Shown: positions 17,311-26,386 of the stretch, piece after piece
Numbering within the stretch: the first letter of the stretch is position 1
Layout of the letters: every line of letters starts with the position of its first letter
Source of the DNA: Thioclava dalianensis
GTDB taxonomy: Bacteria; Pseudomonadota; Alphaproteobacteria; Rhodobacterales; Rhodobacteraceae
Length of the DNA stretch: 64,000 nt
Direction of reading: 5' to 3'
Assembly: GCF_000715505.1 (NCBI RefSeq)
Contig: NZ_JHEH01000002.1
Coordinates: forward strand, 203,312-267,311
Position numbers and translations under genes: made by a program
Notes under the pieces: generated by a model
Database searches by the model: none
What the model was told of the DNA's origin: nothing
The model's input: only the letters and a program-made list of their open reading frames with translations

Positions 17311-18044
17311 ACTGGCGATTTGGCAAAGCCCTTGCCGTAGATCGGGCCGGTTGGCAGGTTCGTGGGCGATCCGCCCGAGGGCTCGAAAGTGATCTCATAG
17401 AGCTGATCGGGATGCGGCGGCGGCAGGTTTTCGCCCGAGAGCGTGCGCGATGCGCCCGGATCCAGCAGGCCCAGCGACACGGGTGGGCCGTCGTCGCGCG
17501 GCTTCGTCCAGACCTGCATCACCTGCCCGCCCGGCACATTGGCGGCCTCAAGCAGCGTCACCAAGGTCGTGTTATCCTTACGCCCGTCGATCACCGCGAC
17601 CGGCTGGCCCTGCGCATCGAGCAGCACGGCCACGACGGCGGGCTGCGTCGGCGTCATCAGCGTGGCGCCAAGCACAGCGACCATCAACAGCGCCGCAGCC
17701 ACCCCGCTCAGCGCAACCGCGCGCCAGCGTGTCGCGGCCCGGCGCAGCGGTGCCAGCTCGATCACCTCGGCGGAGGCGGGCGGCGCGGGCTCAAGCGGCG
17801 CGCTTTGCGTCATCTCCTCGGGCGCGCCCTCAAGAGAAGCCTCGATCCGATCCCAGAAATCCGCGGGAATTGAGAGCGGCTCGGCGGTTTCGTCAAGCGC
17901 GGCAAACCGGGCACGGACCCGCTCGACGCGAGCTGCCACCTCGGCGTCGCGCTCGCATAGCGCCTCGAGCGCCTGCGCCTCGGCCTCACTCGCAAGCCCC
18001 AGCACCCATTCGTCGATCCGTTCCTCCAAAGCGCGCTGCGTCAT
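17304..18044 (-). CDS. Anti-sigma factor (RskA-type)
   Basis: About 246 residues. The N-terminal cytoplasmic part starts ALEERIDEWVLGLASEAEAQALEAL, a typical anti-sigma helix; a single transmembrane helix follows at roughly 108-130 (WRAVALSGVAAALLMVAVLGATL); the C-terminal periplasmic domain is of the RskA type (VWTKPRDDGPPVSLGLL and SGENLPPP). It should hold the adjacent ECF sigma factor at the membrane until an envelope signal releases it. I start at ATG 18044, which shares ATGA (18041-18044) with the sigma factor stop. No zinc-binding HxxxCxxC is present. Confidence 0.85.
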   Translation of the reverse strand: MTQRALEERIDEWVLGLASEAEAQALEALCERDAEVAARVERVRARFAALDETAEPLSIPADFWDRIEASLEGAPEEMTQSAPLEPAPPASAEVIELAPLRRAATRWRAVALSGVAAALLMVAVLGATLMTPTQPAVVAVLLDAQGQPVAVIDGRKDNTTLVTLLEAANVPGGQVMQVWTKPRDDGPPVSLGLLDPGASRTLSGENLPPPHPDQLYEITFEPSGGSPTNLPTGPIYGKGFAKSPVY

Positions 18045-18571
18045 GACAGGCACTCCCGGAGCTTGAGCAGACCACGCCGCACCCAAGCCTTCACGGATCC
18101 CAGCGGCGCGTCCATGCGCCCGGCGATCTCGCCATGGCTGTAGCCGAGGATATAGGAAGACAGGATTGCCATGCGTTTTTGCGGGTCCAGAGTTTCGAGA
18201 CACAGGCGCAGATCATGCGCCTGATCCAGTCGGTCAAACGCGGCCTCAAGCACGGTGGCATCGCCCTCGCGCTCCAGATCCGCCGGGTCCATATGGATCT
18301 CGCGATCCGCATTGCGCAGCAAAGTCAGGCACTTATTGCGCAAGATCGTATAGAGCCAACCCTTGGCAGAGCCGCGTGTCTCATCAAACTGATGCGCCTT
18401 GCGCCATGTCAGAACAAAGGATTCCTGCACCGCGTCTTCGGCAAGATCCTGACGGCGCAGCATGCGACGTGCGACGCCCAGCATCCGTCCACCCTCGGCA
18501 TCCATCAGATGCTTGAGCGCGGATCGATCCCCTGTCGCACAGGCTTTGATCAAGGCGGCATGGTCCGTCAC
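18041..18571 (-). CDS. ECF-type RNA polymerase sigma factor
   Basis: About 176 residues. Region 2 includes QDLAEDAVQESFVLTWRKAHQFD and GSAKGWLYTILRN; region 4 has LDPQKRMAILSSYILGYSHGEIAGRMDAPLGSVKAWVRRGL-type helix-turn-helix. I favour the GTG start at 18571 giving the usual ECF length; an upstream in-frame start at 18697 would add 42 unconserved residues. It is co-translated with its anti-sigma factor. The likely target is the secreted DUF4394 gene upstream, though I could not identify a matching promoter pair. Confidence 0.85.
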   Translation of the reverse strand: MTDHAALIKACATGDRSALKHLMDAEGGRMLGVARRMLRRQDLAEDAVQESFVLTWRKAHQFDETRGSAKGWLYTILRNKCLTLLRNADREIHMDPADLEREGDATVLEAAFDRLDQAHDLRLCLETLDPQKRMAILSSYILGYSHGEIAGRMDAPLGSVKAWVRRGLLKLRECLS

Positions 18572-18706
18572 GGTCGGGCGGGTCTCCTGCGCGCAACGAC
18601 ATGTCGCGCCCTCGCGCAAAGGGTTACGTATCGGGGCCGCCCCTGTCAAATCGTGTGTTGCGCTCGGCGTGGCCCACGTATCTTTCATCGGCATCATTCG
18701 CGTCTT

Positions 18707-18742
18707 GCGCCCGGGCCGCAGGTCTTCCCCCGGCCCGGGCGC
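18707..18742. terminator. GC-rich 12-bp stem-loop between DUF4394 and sigma factor genes
   Basis: GCGCCCGGGCCG (18707-18718) pairs perfectly with CGGCCCGGGCGC (18731-18742) across a 12-nt loop. It sits just after the DUF4394 stop. No T-tract follows on either strand, so it may block 3' decay or act as a partial terminator. Confidence 0.55.
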
Positions 18743-18751
18743 TTGATCTGC

Positions 18752-19570
18752 TTACATGTCGTGCTTGGCGGTCATGAAGGTGATGTCGCGCACAGACGCG
18801 CCATCGGCCCCTTTCAGCTCCCAGCTATCGCCAACCTTGCCGGTCTCAAGCGAGACATTGTAGAGCATCCCGCCCGACACCAGCCATGCAGTGTTCATCC
18901 CTTCGGCATCGGTGGCGATGTCGAACGCATAGGGCTCGGAGCCGTCAATGCCCAGCTTGCCAATCGCGGCCAGCGTCCCGTCATTGGGCGAGATCTGCTG
19001 GATCAAGGCCACGATCGTGCTGTCGATGTCATACATCGCCGTGCTGTCTGGCTTGCCATAAGAGTTAATATAGGCGGCGGCTGCGATGGCGGGCATTTCG
19101 CCTGCATGCATGTCCTTGTCCTCATAGGCGAGGCTGCCATCGACCGTCACAGCGCCGCTTTCGATATCGACGCGGTGGTTGGTCGTGCCGGACATGAAGC
19201 GCAGCTTGTCGGCCATCGGGTTGAAATCGACGATCACCGGCGCACCGGCCTCAATCGGCAGTTCCTTGTCCATCTTGGACAGCACGGTCGCCTTGCCCGT
19301 CGCGGGGTCGATCTCGACGATCTCGAAACCATCGGTCACACCGATCAGCTGACCGGTGGCGGGGCGCAGGTCGATGCCGAGCAGCTTGTCAGCGCCATCG
19401 ACGGCCATCGAGCCGGTGACGGTCGCAGTCTTGGCGTCGACCATGTGCAGCATGTTGTCGCCCGAAAGCGCAATCGCGGTCAGGCCATGATCACCGTGGC
19501 TTTCAGCGAATGCGAAGGTGGTGGTAGCCATCAGGGCAGCGAGCGAAAGCGCGGAAGTCATCTTGGTCAT
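18752..19570 (-). CDS. Secreted DUF4394-domain protein
   Basis: A 272-residue protein with a clear signal peptide (cleavage near FAFAES, residue 23) and a DUF4394 beta-propeller-like body: LLGIDLRPATGQLIGVTDG, then repeated TGKATVLSKM, VDFNPMADKLRFMS, THRVDI-like and AAAYINS blades. Proteins of this family are exported and often encoded beside an ECF sigma/anti-sigma pair, as here. No enzymatic function is known. Expression by the neighbouring sigma factor is an inference from position. About 280 bp upstream, shared with a plus-strand aldo/keto reductase, has no other gene. Confidence 0.85.
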   Translation of the reverse strand: MTKMTSALSLAALMATTTFAFAESHGDHGLTAIALSGDNMLHMVDAKTATVTGSMAVDGADKLLGIDLRPATGQLIGVTDGFEIVEIDPATGKATVLSKMDKELPIEAGAPVIVDFNPMADKLRFMSGTTNHRVDIESGAVTVDGSLAYEDKDMHAGEMPAIAAAAYINSYGKPDSTAMYDIDSTIVALIQQISPNDGTLAAIGKLGIDGSEPYAFDIATDAEGMNTAWLVSGGMLYNVSLETGKVGDSWELKGADGASVRDITFMTAKHDM

Positions 19571-19850
19571 GATATCGATCCTTTTGCGTATCGGACCGCA
19601 GGCAATCTGCGGCCTTGATATACTGAAGACTCACGCAAGGACGGCTTTGGATGCACCACCCCTCAAAAAACTTTCAAAAAGTCGCGGCGCGGATATTTTG
19701 GGGGGCCATAGCCTGCGATCTCGCAGTTTCCCCCTGTCTTTGGCCCAAACTGCCCTAGGTGAAGAGAAAGACGCGGCGTCCGGGACTGCCCCTCGGACAC
19801 GAAGACGCCCCCGACGCCTCGATTTCGAACCAGATCGCAGGAGCACCCGG

Positions 19851-20804
19851 ATGCAGCGCAGACCTCTCGGAACCACAGGGCTTTCGATCAGCCCGATCGT
19901 CTTTGGTGGCAATGTCCTTGGATGGACCGCCGATGAAGCCACGAGCTTTCGTGTCCTCGATGCCTTTGTCGATCATGGCTTTGATACGATCGACACGGCC
20001 GATGTCTATTCCCGCTGGGCCGAGGGTCACTCGGGCGGCGAGTCCGAGACCGTGCTTGGGCGCTGGTTCGCGGCGCGTCCGGGGATGCGCGGGCGGATCA
20101 CGCTGTTTACCAAGGTCGGCTCGGATATGGGCGGGCCGGGCGAAATGGGGCTTGGGCCGACATGGATCTCGCAGGCTATCGACCGCTCGCTCAAGCGGCT
20201 CAATCTTGAAACGGTGGATCTTTATTTCTCGCATTGGCCCGATGCCGAGGCTGACGAGGCCGACACGCTTGGCGCCTATACCCAGTTGATCAGCGCGGGC
20301 AAGATCCGGGCGATTGGTGCATCAAATTACGATGCCGAACAGCTTGCCCATTCGCTGAAGGTCGCGCGCGACACCGGCCTGCCCCGCTATCAGGTGATCC
20401 AGCCCGAATACAATCTCTACAAGCGCGACAGTTTCGAGGGGCCCTTGCGCGATCTGTGCCGCGAGAACGAGATCGGCGTCGTGACCTATTTCAGCCTCGC
20501 CGCCGGGTTTCTGACCGGGAAGTACCGCTCCAAGGACGATCTGGAAGGCCGCGCGCGTGGGGCCATGGTCGAGAAGTATCTCGACGCGCGGGGCGAGCGG
20601 ATTCTCGAAGCGCTCGATGATGTGGCCTCGGCCAAGAATGTCACCTGCGCGGAAGTCTCGCTGGCCTGGCTCATTGCGCGCGAAGGGGTCAGCGCACCGA
20701 TTGCCTCTGCCACCAGCGTGGCGCAGGTCGAAAGCTTTGCGCGGGCCGCAACACTGACCCTGTCGGACGAAGAGATGTCACAGCTCACCGATGCCGGGGC
20801 CTAA
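19851..20804 (+). CDS. Aldo/keto reductase
   Basis: A 317-residue NADPH-dependent oxidoreductase of the aldo/keto reductase superfamily (YajO/Tas-like subgroup). The start RRPLGTTGLSISPIVFGGNVLGW is the standard first strand. Catalytic residues appear as DTADVYS (Asp and Tyr), TKVGSD (Lys) and LYFSHWPDAE (His). GASNYDAEQL and QPEYNLY are further family marks. Start ATG 19851 has AGGAG 8 nt upstream; the in-frame region before it is not conserved. The physiological substrate cannot be inferred. It is followed by a strong bidirectional stem-loop. Confidence 0.9.
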   Translation: MQRRPLGTTGLSISPIVFGGNVLGWTADEATSFRVLDAFVDHGFDTIDTADVYSRWAEGHSGGESETVLGRWFAARPGMRGRITLFTKVGSDMGGPGEMGLGPTWISQAIDRSLKRLNLETVDLYFSHWPDAEADEADTLGAYTQLISAGKIRAIGASNYDAEQLAHSLKVARDTGLPRYQVIQPEYNLYKRDSFEGPLRDLCRENEIGVVTYFSLAAGFLTGKYRSKDDLEGRARGAMVEKYLDARGERILEALDDVASAKNVTCAEVSLAWLIAREGVSAPIASATSVAQVESFARAATLTLSDEEMSQLTDAGA

Positions 20805-20820
20805 CCTACCGGGCGCGACT

Positions 20821-20850
20821 GGCCGGGCGGCCCCAAAGCGCCGCCCGGCC
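20821..20850. terminator. Bidirectional stem-loop between convergent genes
   Basis: GGCCGGGCGGC (20821-20831) and GCCGCCCGGCC (20840-20850) form a perfect 11-bp stem with an 8-nt loop, located between the convergent aldo/keto reductase and FAD oxidase genes. There is no T-run, so it may depend on Rho or serve as a 3' end stabiliser. Confidence 0.65.
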
Positions 20851-20852
20851 CC

Positions 20853-22202
20853 CTACAGGCGATCCAGCACGCGGTATCTCACAAGCGCCAACGGCAGTGC
20901 CGCGCGCCGCCATGGCCCCATCTCAAAGCGCTTGGGCGTGCGGCTGAAGAATTGCGGCAAATCGCTTGCTTGGCCCAGCAGCCGACGCGCAAGCTGATCG
21001 CCGCACCAATTGGCCATCGCGACCCCGTTACCGTGATAGGCAAACGCGCCATGCACGCCGCTGCCCGCGCCCATCTCGCCCACGAAGGGCACCATCTCGC
21101 GCGAAAAGCACAGCAGGCCCGACCAGAAATGCGGCGCCTCGACATCGCGCCATGCCGGAAACATCGCGTCGAAATGGGCCCGCGTCTCGCGGCGATGCGT
21201 CTCCAGCGCATTCGGCGTCCACCGCGTCGCGCCGCGCATGCCAAACAGCATCCGGCGATCTGGCATCAGGCGGAAGTAATGTAGCAGATGGCGGGAATCG
21301 TAGGCCATCAGATCGCTCGACCAGCCCTGCGCGGCGATCTCGGCGTCGCTGAGCGGGCGGGTGACGAGGACCGAGGATTGCAGCGGCAGATAGCGCCAGC
21401 GAAGCCAGCCCGGCACATTATCGGAGGAATAGCCATTGGTCGCGATCACCAGATGTTTCGCGCGGATCTCGCCCTGCGTGGTGCGCAGAACGTGATACCC
21501 ATCGGCCTGCGTGATCTCAAGCACGGCGCTGTCGCCATGGATCCGTCCGCCCGCAGCGCGCACCGCCCCCGCCAGCCCAAGCGCTAATTTGCGCGGGTTG
21601 AGCGCGAAGCCCAGATCGAGATGCAGCGCTCCATGCATGCCAGCCGCGCCCAGCCCGCGCTCGGCCAACTCAGCCGGCGCGATCAGGGAGGCCTCAACGC
21701 CATGGCGCTTGGCCAGATCTGGGGCATCGCGCGTCATCTCGGCAAAGGCCTTGGGCGAATGGGCCAGTTGCAGCTCACCGCGCGAATGGCGGTCGACCTC
21801 CAGCCCAAGGCGTTCGATCTGCGTGCTTACATGATTGATGGCGGCCCGTTCGGTGGCGTGGAAGCGCTCGGCCTCGGTCGCGCCGTAGCGCGCGCGGATC
21901 TGCCCACTCGTGGCCGATGCGCCGCCCACGCAACAAAACCCGCCATTGCGACCAGAGGCCCCCCAGCCGGGACGGTGCATGTCGAGCACCGCCACATCCG
22001 CCCCGCCCTGCGCCAGCCGCAAAGCGGCGGAGAGGCCGGTGAACCCCGCGCCGATCACCGCAAACTCGACCTTCGCCGCGCCGCTGACGGGCCCGTCATC
22101 CGGGCAATCGGGCGCGGTCTGCGCCCAATAGCACCCTGCCAGAGAGCCCGCCTCATAGGCGCCTGGCTCGAAGATGTGGCCGCGCAATTCGGAGGGGCTC
22201 AC
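20853..22202 (-). CDS. FAD-dependent amine oxidase, PuuB-like (gamma-glutamylputrescine oxidase family)
   Basis: A 449-residue D-amino-acid-oxidase-type flavoprotein. The FAD-binding VIGAGFTGLSAALRLAQGG is at about residues 48-66, followed by GWGASGRNGGFC, the motif shared with PuuB and related oxidases. The C-terminal LLCFSREMVPFVGEMG and AFAYHGNGVAMANWCGD region completes the FAD site. In PuuB the enzyme oxidises gamma-glutamylputrescine. Here it is coupled by ATGA (22199-22202) to a polyamine-type permease gene, which supports a role in putrescine or polyamine breakdown, although the exact substrate is open. Confidence 0.82.
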   Translation of the reverse strand: MSPSELRGHIFEPGAYEAGSLAGCYWAQTAPDCPDDGPVSGAAKVEFAVIGAGFTGLSAALRLAQGGADVAVLDMHRPGWGASGRNGGFCCVGGASATSGQIRARYGATEAERFHATERAAINHVSTQIERLGLEVDRHSRGELQLAHSPKAFAEMTRDAPDLAKRHGVEASLIAPAELAERGLGAAGMHGALHLDLGFALNPRKLALGLAGAVRAAGGRIHGDSAVLEITQADGYHVLRTTQGEIRAKHLVIATNGYSSDNVPGWLRWRYLPLQSSVLVTRPLSDAEIAAQGWSSDLMAYDSRHLLHYFRLMPDRRMLFGMRGATRWTPNALETHRRETRAHFDAMFPAWRDVEAPHFWSGLLCFSREMVPFVGEMGAGSGVHGAFAYHGNGVAMANWCGDQLARRLLGQASDLPQFFSRTPKRFEMGPWRRAALPLALVRYRVLDRL

Positions 22203-23017
22203 GCGCGCCCCCCTTCTTGCTCTTCGCGGCGCTGCCGGATGATCGCGCGTTTCGAGATCAGCGAGGCCGAAATCACCCCGATCGCCACGACTGAGATCAT
22301 CAGCGTCGAGAGCGCGTTGATCTCGGGGCTGACCCCAAGCCGCACCGCCGAGAAGATCTTCATCGGCAAGGTGGTGGCCGATGGGCCGGTCGTGAAGCTT
22401 GCGATCACCAGATCATCGAGCGAAAGCGTGAAGGCCAAAAGCCAGCCCGACACAACCGCAGGCAGGATAATCGGCAGGGTCACAAGCCGGAAGCTCTCGA
22501 AGGGCGAGGCTCCCAGATCCAGTGCCGCCTCTTCGAGAGAATGATCAAAGGTCATCAGCCGCGACGAAACCACCACCGAGACATAGCACATCGAGAAGGT
22601 CGTATGCGCCAGCATGATGGTGAAGACCCCGCGATCCAGCCCGATGGCAATGAACAGCAGCAGCAGCGACAGGCCGGTGATCACGTCAGGCATCACCAGC
22701 GGTGCATAGATCATACCCGAAAACAGGGTGCGCCCGCGAAAGCGCCCCATCCGCACCATCACGATTGCCGCCATCGTCCCCAGGATCGTGGCCAGCGTCG
22801 AGGAACTGACCGCGACTTTCAGCGTAACCCATGCCGCATCGAGGAAGGGTTGGTCGTGAAACAACTCGACATACCAGCGCGTCGAGAATCCGGCCCAGAC
22901 CGTCACCAGCTTCGAGGCGTTGAAGCTGTAGATGATCAGGATCAGCATCGGCAGATAGAGGAAAGCAAATCCCAGCGTCAGGGAGGTGACATTGAACCAG
23001 CTCAGACGTTTGTTCAT
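22199..23017 (-). CDS. potI: Polyamine ABC transporter permease, PotI/PotC type
   Basis: A 272-residue inner-membrane permease with six hydrophobic segments. It opens with LSWFNVTSLTLGFAFLYLPMLILIIYSF, typical of the PotC/PotI subunit. The EAA loop that contacts the ATPase is EEAALDLGASPFESFRLVTLPIILPAV. Overlaps both neighbours by ATGA, so it is translationally coupled between the second permease and the FAD oxidase. Confidence 0.88.
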   Translation of the reverse strand: MNKRLSWFNVTSLTLGFAFLYLPMLILIIYSFNASKLVTVWAGFSTRWYVELFHDQPFLDAAWVTLKVAVSSSTLATILGTMAAIVMVRMGRFRGRTLFSGMIYAPLVMPDVITGLSLLLLFIAIGLDRGVFTIMLAHTTFSMCYVSVVVSSRLMTFDHSLEEAALDLGASPFESFRLVTLPIILPAVVSGWLLAFTLSLDDLVIASFTTGPSATTLPMKIFSAVRLGVSPEINALSTLMISVVAIGVISASLISKRAIIRQRREEQEGGRA

Positions 23018-23910
23018 CGGCCCGCCTCCTCATTTTTCTGCTGGTTACGCTGGAACAGCATGATCGGGATGATCAGGATCAGCAGCAACACCACCGCGAC
23101 CGAGGAGGCCAGCGGCCAGTCGGCATTCGAGAAGAACTCTGTCCAGAGCACCTTGCCGATCATCAGCGTGTTCGATCCGCCCAAGAGCTGCGGGATCACA
23201 TATTCCCCGATGGCCGGAATGAAGACGAGAAAGCACCCCGCGATCACGCCGGGGCGCGACATCGGCACGGTCACCAGCCAGAACGAAGACAACCGCGAGG
23301 CGCCCAGATCGACGGCGGCCTCACCCAGCGAGTCGTCCATCTTCTCAAGGGCCGCATAGATCGGCAGGATCATGAAGGGCAGATAAGTATAGACGATGCC
23401 CAGATAGACCGCCTTGGAGGTGTTCATGATATGCAGCGGCTCGGCGATGATCCCAAGCCACATCAGGAACTGGTTAAGCAGCCCCTGATCCGAGATGATC
23501 CCCATCCACGAATAAACCCGGATCAGGAACGAGGTCCAGAACGGCAAGATCACCAGCATCAGCAGGGTCGGACGCCATTCATCGGGCGCGCGCGCCATGC
23601 CATAGGCCATCGGATAGGCGACAATCAGCGTCAGCACGGTCGAGATCGCGGCAATCTGAAGGCTCGACAGATAGGCCTTCCAGTAAAGATCGTCCTGCGT
23701 GAGGAAGACGAAATTGTCGACGCTGAGCTGTGAGAAGAAATTCTCGATCCCAGCCCAGCCCTGCGTGAGGCTGAAGGTGGGCGTGTAAGGTGGCATTGAG
23801 ATCGCGGCGCTCGAGAAAGAGATCTTTACAACGATCAGGAACGGCACGAGGAACAGAGCCACCAGCCACAGATAGGGCACGGCGATCAGGATGAAACGGC
23901 GCAGGTTCAT
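23014..23910 (-). CDS. potH: Polyamine ABC transporter permease, PotH/PotB type
   Basis: A 298-residue permease, partner of the PotI-type subunit. It begins with the long hydrophobic stretch LIAVPYLWLVALFLVPFLIVVKISFS and has the PotB/PotH-like external loop DNFVFLTQDDLYWKAYLSSLQ. The EAA motif is GEAAVDLGASRLSSFWLVTVPMSRPG. Start lies 9 bp after the ATPase gene. Confidence 0.88.
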   Translation of the reverse strand: MNLRRFILIAVPYLWLVALFLVPFLIVVKISFSSAAISMPPYTPTFSLTQGWAGIENFFSQLSVDNFVFLTQDDLYWKAYLSSLQIAAISTVLTLIVAYPMAYGMARAPDEWRPTLLMLVILPFWTSFLIRVYSWMGIISDQGLLNQFLMWLGIIAEPLHIMNTSKAVYLGIVYTYLPFMILPIYAALEKMDDSLGEAAVDLGASRLSSFWLVTVPMSRPGVIAGCFLVFIPAIGEYVIPQLLGGSNTLMIGKVLWTEFFSNADWPLASSVAVVLLLILIIPIMLFQRNQQKNEEAGR

Positions 23911-23919
23911 AACGATACC

Positions 23920-25068
23920 TCAGCTTTCCAGCACGATGCCGGCAGTCTGGGTCCAGCTCAGCCAGACCTCATCCTCCCAGGTGAATGCGCGACGCTCTAG
24001 CCGGCGCGCGTTGGTCATCGTCGCCGAGATCACCTTGCCGCCGGGCAGTTCGACCCGGTAGGTCGAGACATTTCCGAGATAGGCGATATCGATCACCCGA
24101 CCCTGCGCGTGATTGGCGCGATCCGGATCGGGCTCGAACCCAACGCTGATCTTTTCGGGCCGGATCGCATAAGAGACCCGGCTGCCCTGCGCGATCGGTG
24201 CGTTTGCGACCGCGCGCACCGGCGGCTCGCCCTCGGCATAATGGATCTGCACCGCGTTCTCGGGACCGTCGGGACCCGGGCTGGCATTGCCCTCAAGAAT
24301 ATTCACGTCCCCGATGAAATCGGCGACATAGACGGAGTTGGGCTGCTCGTAGATATCGGCGGGCGTCGCGACCTGCATGATGACGCCATTGTTCATCACA
24401 GCCACCCGGCTTGCGACGGTCATCGCCTCTTCCTGATCGTGGGTCACGATGACGAAGGTGGTGCCGGTGCGCTCCTGAATATCCATCAGTTCGAACTGCG
24501 TATCTTGGCGCAGCTTCTTGTCGAGCGCGCCCAGCGGCTCGTCGAGCAACAACAGCTTGGGTGCCTTGGCCAGTGACCGGGCGAGCGCTACACGCTGGCG
24601 CTGGCCGCCGGAAATCTGGTGCGGCTTGCGGCGCGCGAATTTCTCCAGCCGGGTCAGGCGCAACATCTCGGAGACCCGCTCCTCGATGCGCTCTTTCGAG
24701 GCCCGCTCGCGCTTGAGTCCGAAGGCGATATTTTCCCAAACCGACAGATGCGGAAACAGCGCGTAGCTTTGAAACATCATGTTCACGGCGCGCTTGTTGG
24801 GCGGCACATCGGCGACATTCTGGCCGTCTATGGTGATCGCGCCCTCGGAGGGCGCCTCAAAGCCCGCAAGCATGCGCATCAAGGTGGTCTTGCCGCAGCC
24901 CGACGGCCCGAGAAGCGCGAAGAACTCGCGTTCGTAGATATTGAGATCGATATTGTCGATGGCCGTAAAATCGCCGAAGCGCTTGGTGATGCCGCGACAT
25001 TCGATCAGCGGTTTCGCCTTAGGATCGTTCCAAGGGTCAAAAACGATTTTCGGCTTTGCCTGCGCCAT
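23920..25068 (-). CDS. potG: Polyamine ABC transporter ATPase, PotG/PotA type
   Basis: A 382-residue ATPase that energises polyamine import. Walker A GPSGCGKTT is near residue 54; the signature SGGQRQRVALARSL and Walker B LLLLDEPLGALDKKLR follow; the H-loop is VTHDQEEAM. The C-terminal third carries a TOBE-type regulatory domain (VSYAIRPEKISVG, VIDIAYLGNVSTYRVEL). It is separated from the binding-protein gene by a strong hairpin, which may allow more binding protein than ATPase to be made. Confidence 0.92.
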   Translation of the reverse strand: MAQAKPKIVFDPWNDPKAKPLIECRGITKRFGDFTAIDNIDLNIYEREFFALLGPSGCGKTTLMRMLAGFEAPSEGAITIDGQNVADVPPNKRAVNMMFQSYALFPHLSVWENIAFGLKRERASKERIEERVSEMLRLTRLEKFARRKPHQISGGQRQRVALARSLAKAPKLLLLDEPLGALDKKLRQDTQFELMDIQERTGTTFVIVTHDQEEAMTVASRVAVMNNGVIMQVATPADIYEQPNSVYVADFIGDVNILEGNASPGPDGPENAVQIHYAEGEPPVRAVANAPIAQGSRVSYAIRPEKISVGFEPDPDRANHAQGRVIDIAYLGNVSTYRVELPGGKVISATMTNARRLERRAFTWEDEVWLSWTQTAGIVLES

Positions 25069-25101
25069 GGGGACCTCGATTTGTCTGGAGTATAAACGAG
25101 T

Positions 25102-25127
25102 ACCGCGCCGGGCTGACCCGGCGCGGT
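25102..25127 (-). promoter_or_regulatory. Perfect 11-bp stem-loop between potF- and potG-like genes
   Basis: ACCGCGCCGGG (25102-25112) and CCCGGCGCGGT (25117-25127) with a 4-nt loop, read on the minus strand just downstream of the binding-protein gene. No T-tract follows. Such hairpins after the binding-protein gene commonly stabilise its mRNA and lower downstream expression. Confidence 0.65.
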
Positions 25128-25144
25128 TGCATGTCTGGAGGTGA

Positions 25145-26227
25145 TCAGGTCCCGGACTTCACTTTGGTCCAGAGCCGGGTGACGATGCGCTTCACCTTCG
25201 GCGGATAGGCGGTCACGGTGTAGAGGTTGTCCATCGTCGCGGCAGGCGGGTAGATCGCCGGATCATCAATGACCGATTTGTCGAGATATTTCTGCGATTC
25301 CTTGTTGCCATTGGCATAGTTCACATAGTTCGACGCAGCGGCGATATTTTCGGGGTCCATCATGAAGTTGATGAATTTCTCCGCGCCCGAGGGGTTCGGA
25401 GCGTCCGCCGGGATCGCCATCATGTCAAACCACATCAGCGCCCCTTCCTTGGGGATGTGATAGGAGATCGTCACGCCGTTCTTAGCCTCGGCGGCACGGT
25501 CGCGCGCCTGCAGAATGTCGCCCGACCAGCCGAAGGCCACGCAGATATCGCCATTGGCCAGCGAGTTGATATATTCTGAGCTGTTGAATTTCCGCACATA
25601 GGGGCGGATCGCTTCGAGCACGGGCTCGGCCTTCTCGATCACCTTGGGATCCTTCGAGTTCGGATCCTCGCCCAGATAGCGCAGCGCAGCCGGGATCATC
25701 TCTGTCGGCGCATCGAGCATCATCACGCCGCAGCTTTGCAGCTTTTTCATGTATTTCGGATCGAAGACCAGCGAGAGGCTGTCGACCGGCGCATCCGCCC
25801 CCAAGACTTCCTTCACCTTTTCATCGTTGATCCCGATGCCGGTGGTGCCCCACATGTAGTTGACGGCATATTGGTTGCCCGGATCGTATTGCGCGGTGCG
25901 CTCTTTGATCTTGTCCCAAAGATATTTCGAATTGGGCATCTTGGAGTAATCGAGCTTCTGGAACACGCCCGCCTGGATCTGGCGCTCAAGGAACGAGCCG
26001 GTCGGCACGACCACATCATAGCCCGAACTGCCCGACAGAAGCTTGGTCTCCAGCACTTCGTTCGAGTCGAACACGTCATAGACGAGCTTGATCCCCGTCT
26101 GATCTTCGAACTTCTGCAAAAGCGCAGGATCGATGTAGTCCGACCAGTTGTAGACATGCACCTCTTCGGCGGCTGCCATAGTGCCACTGATCGCGATTAG
26201 TGTCGCTGGAATGAGTGTCTTGAACAT
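25145..26227 (-). CDS. potF: Periplasmic polyamine-binding protein, PotF/PotD type
   Basis: A 360-residue solute-binding protein with a signal peptide (cleavage after TMAAA, residue 20). The mature start EEVHVYNWSDYIDPALLQKFEDQTGIKLVYDVFDSNEVLETKLLSG-type region is characteristic of PotF/PotD, with the WSDY element lining the polyamine pocket. YMWGTTGIGIND and FGWSGDILQA are further marks of the family. First gene of the binding protein, ATPase, permease, permease, oxidase operon, divergent from the GntR regulator with a putative operator between them. Confidence 0.92.
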   Translation of the reverse strand: MFKTLIPATLIAISGTMAAAEEVHVYNWSDYIDPALLQKFEDQTGIKLVYDVFDSNEVLETKLLSGSSGYDVVVPTGSFLERQIQAGVFQKLDYSKMPNSKYLWDKIKERTAQYDPGNQYAVNYMWGTTGIGINDEKVKEVLGADAPVDSLSLVFDPKYMKKLQSCGVMMLDAPTEMIPAALRYLGEDPNSKDPKVIEKAEPVLEAIRPYVRKFNSSEYINSLANGDICVAFGWSGDILQARDRAAEAKNGVTISYHIPKEGALMWFDMMAIPADAPNPSGAEKFINFMMDPENIAAASNYVNYANGNKESQKYLDKSVIDDPAIYPPAATMDNLYTVTAYPPKVKRIVTRLWTKVKSGT

Positions 26228-26273
26228 CTAGTTTCCCCGTTGGTTGTTCTTTACAGACAAGCCTTGCGGCATT

Positions 26274-26285
26274 ATTTGATCAAAT
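26274..26285. promoter_or_regulatory. Putative GntR operator in the potF/gntR divergent region
   Basis: A perfect 12-bp palindrome, ATTTGATCAAAT, lies 46 bp before the potF-like start and about 100 bp before the regulator start. The same motif with one mismatch recurs at 27088-27099 upstream of the aminotransferase gene, on the other side of the regulator gene, which is what an autoregulated local regulator would show. Confidence 0.65.
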
Positions 26286-26386
26286 CAAGCGCCTTTCTGC
26301 AGAATGTCCCGAACCACCGACCACATTTGTGTTTTTTTCAGGCATCGGCGCATTTTTGGGCGCCTCAAAAACGACAAGGATCTCAA

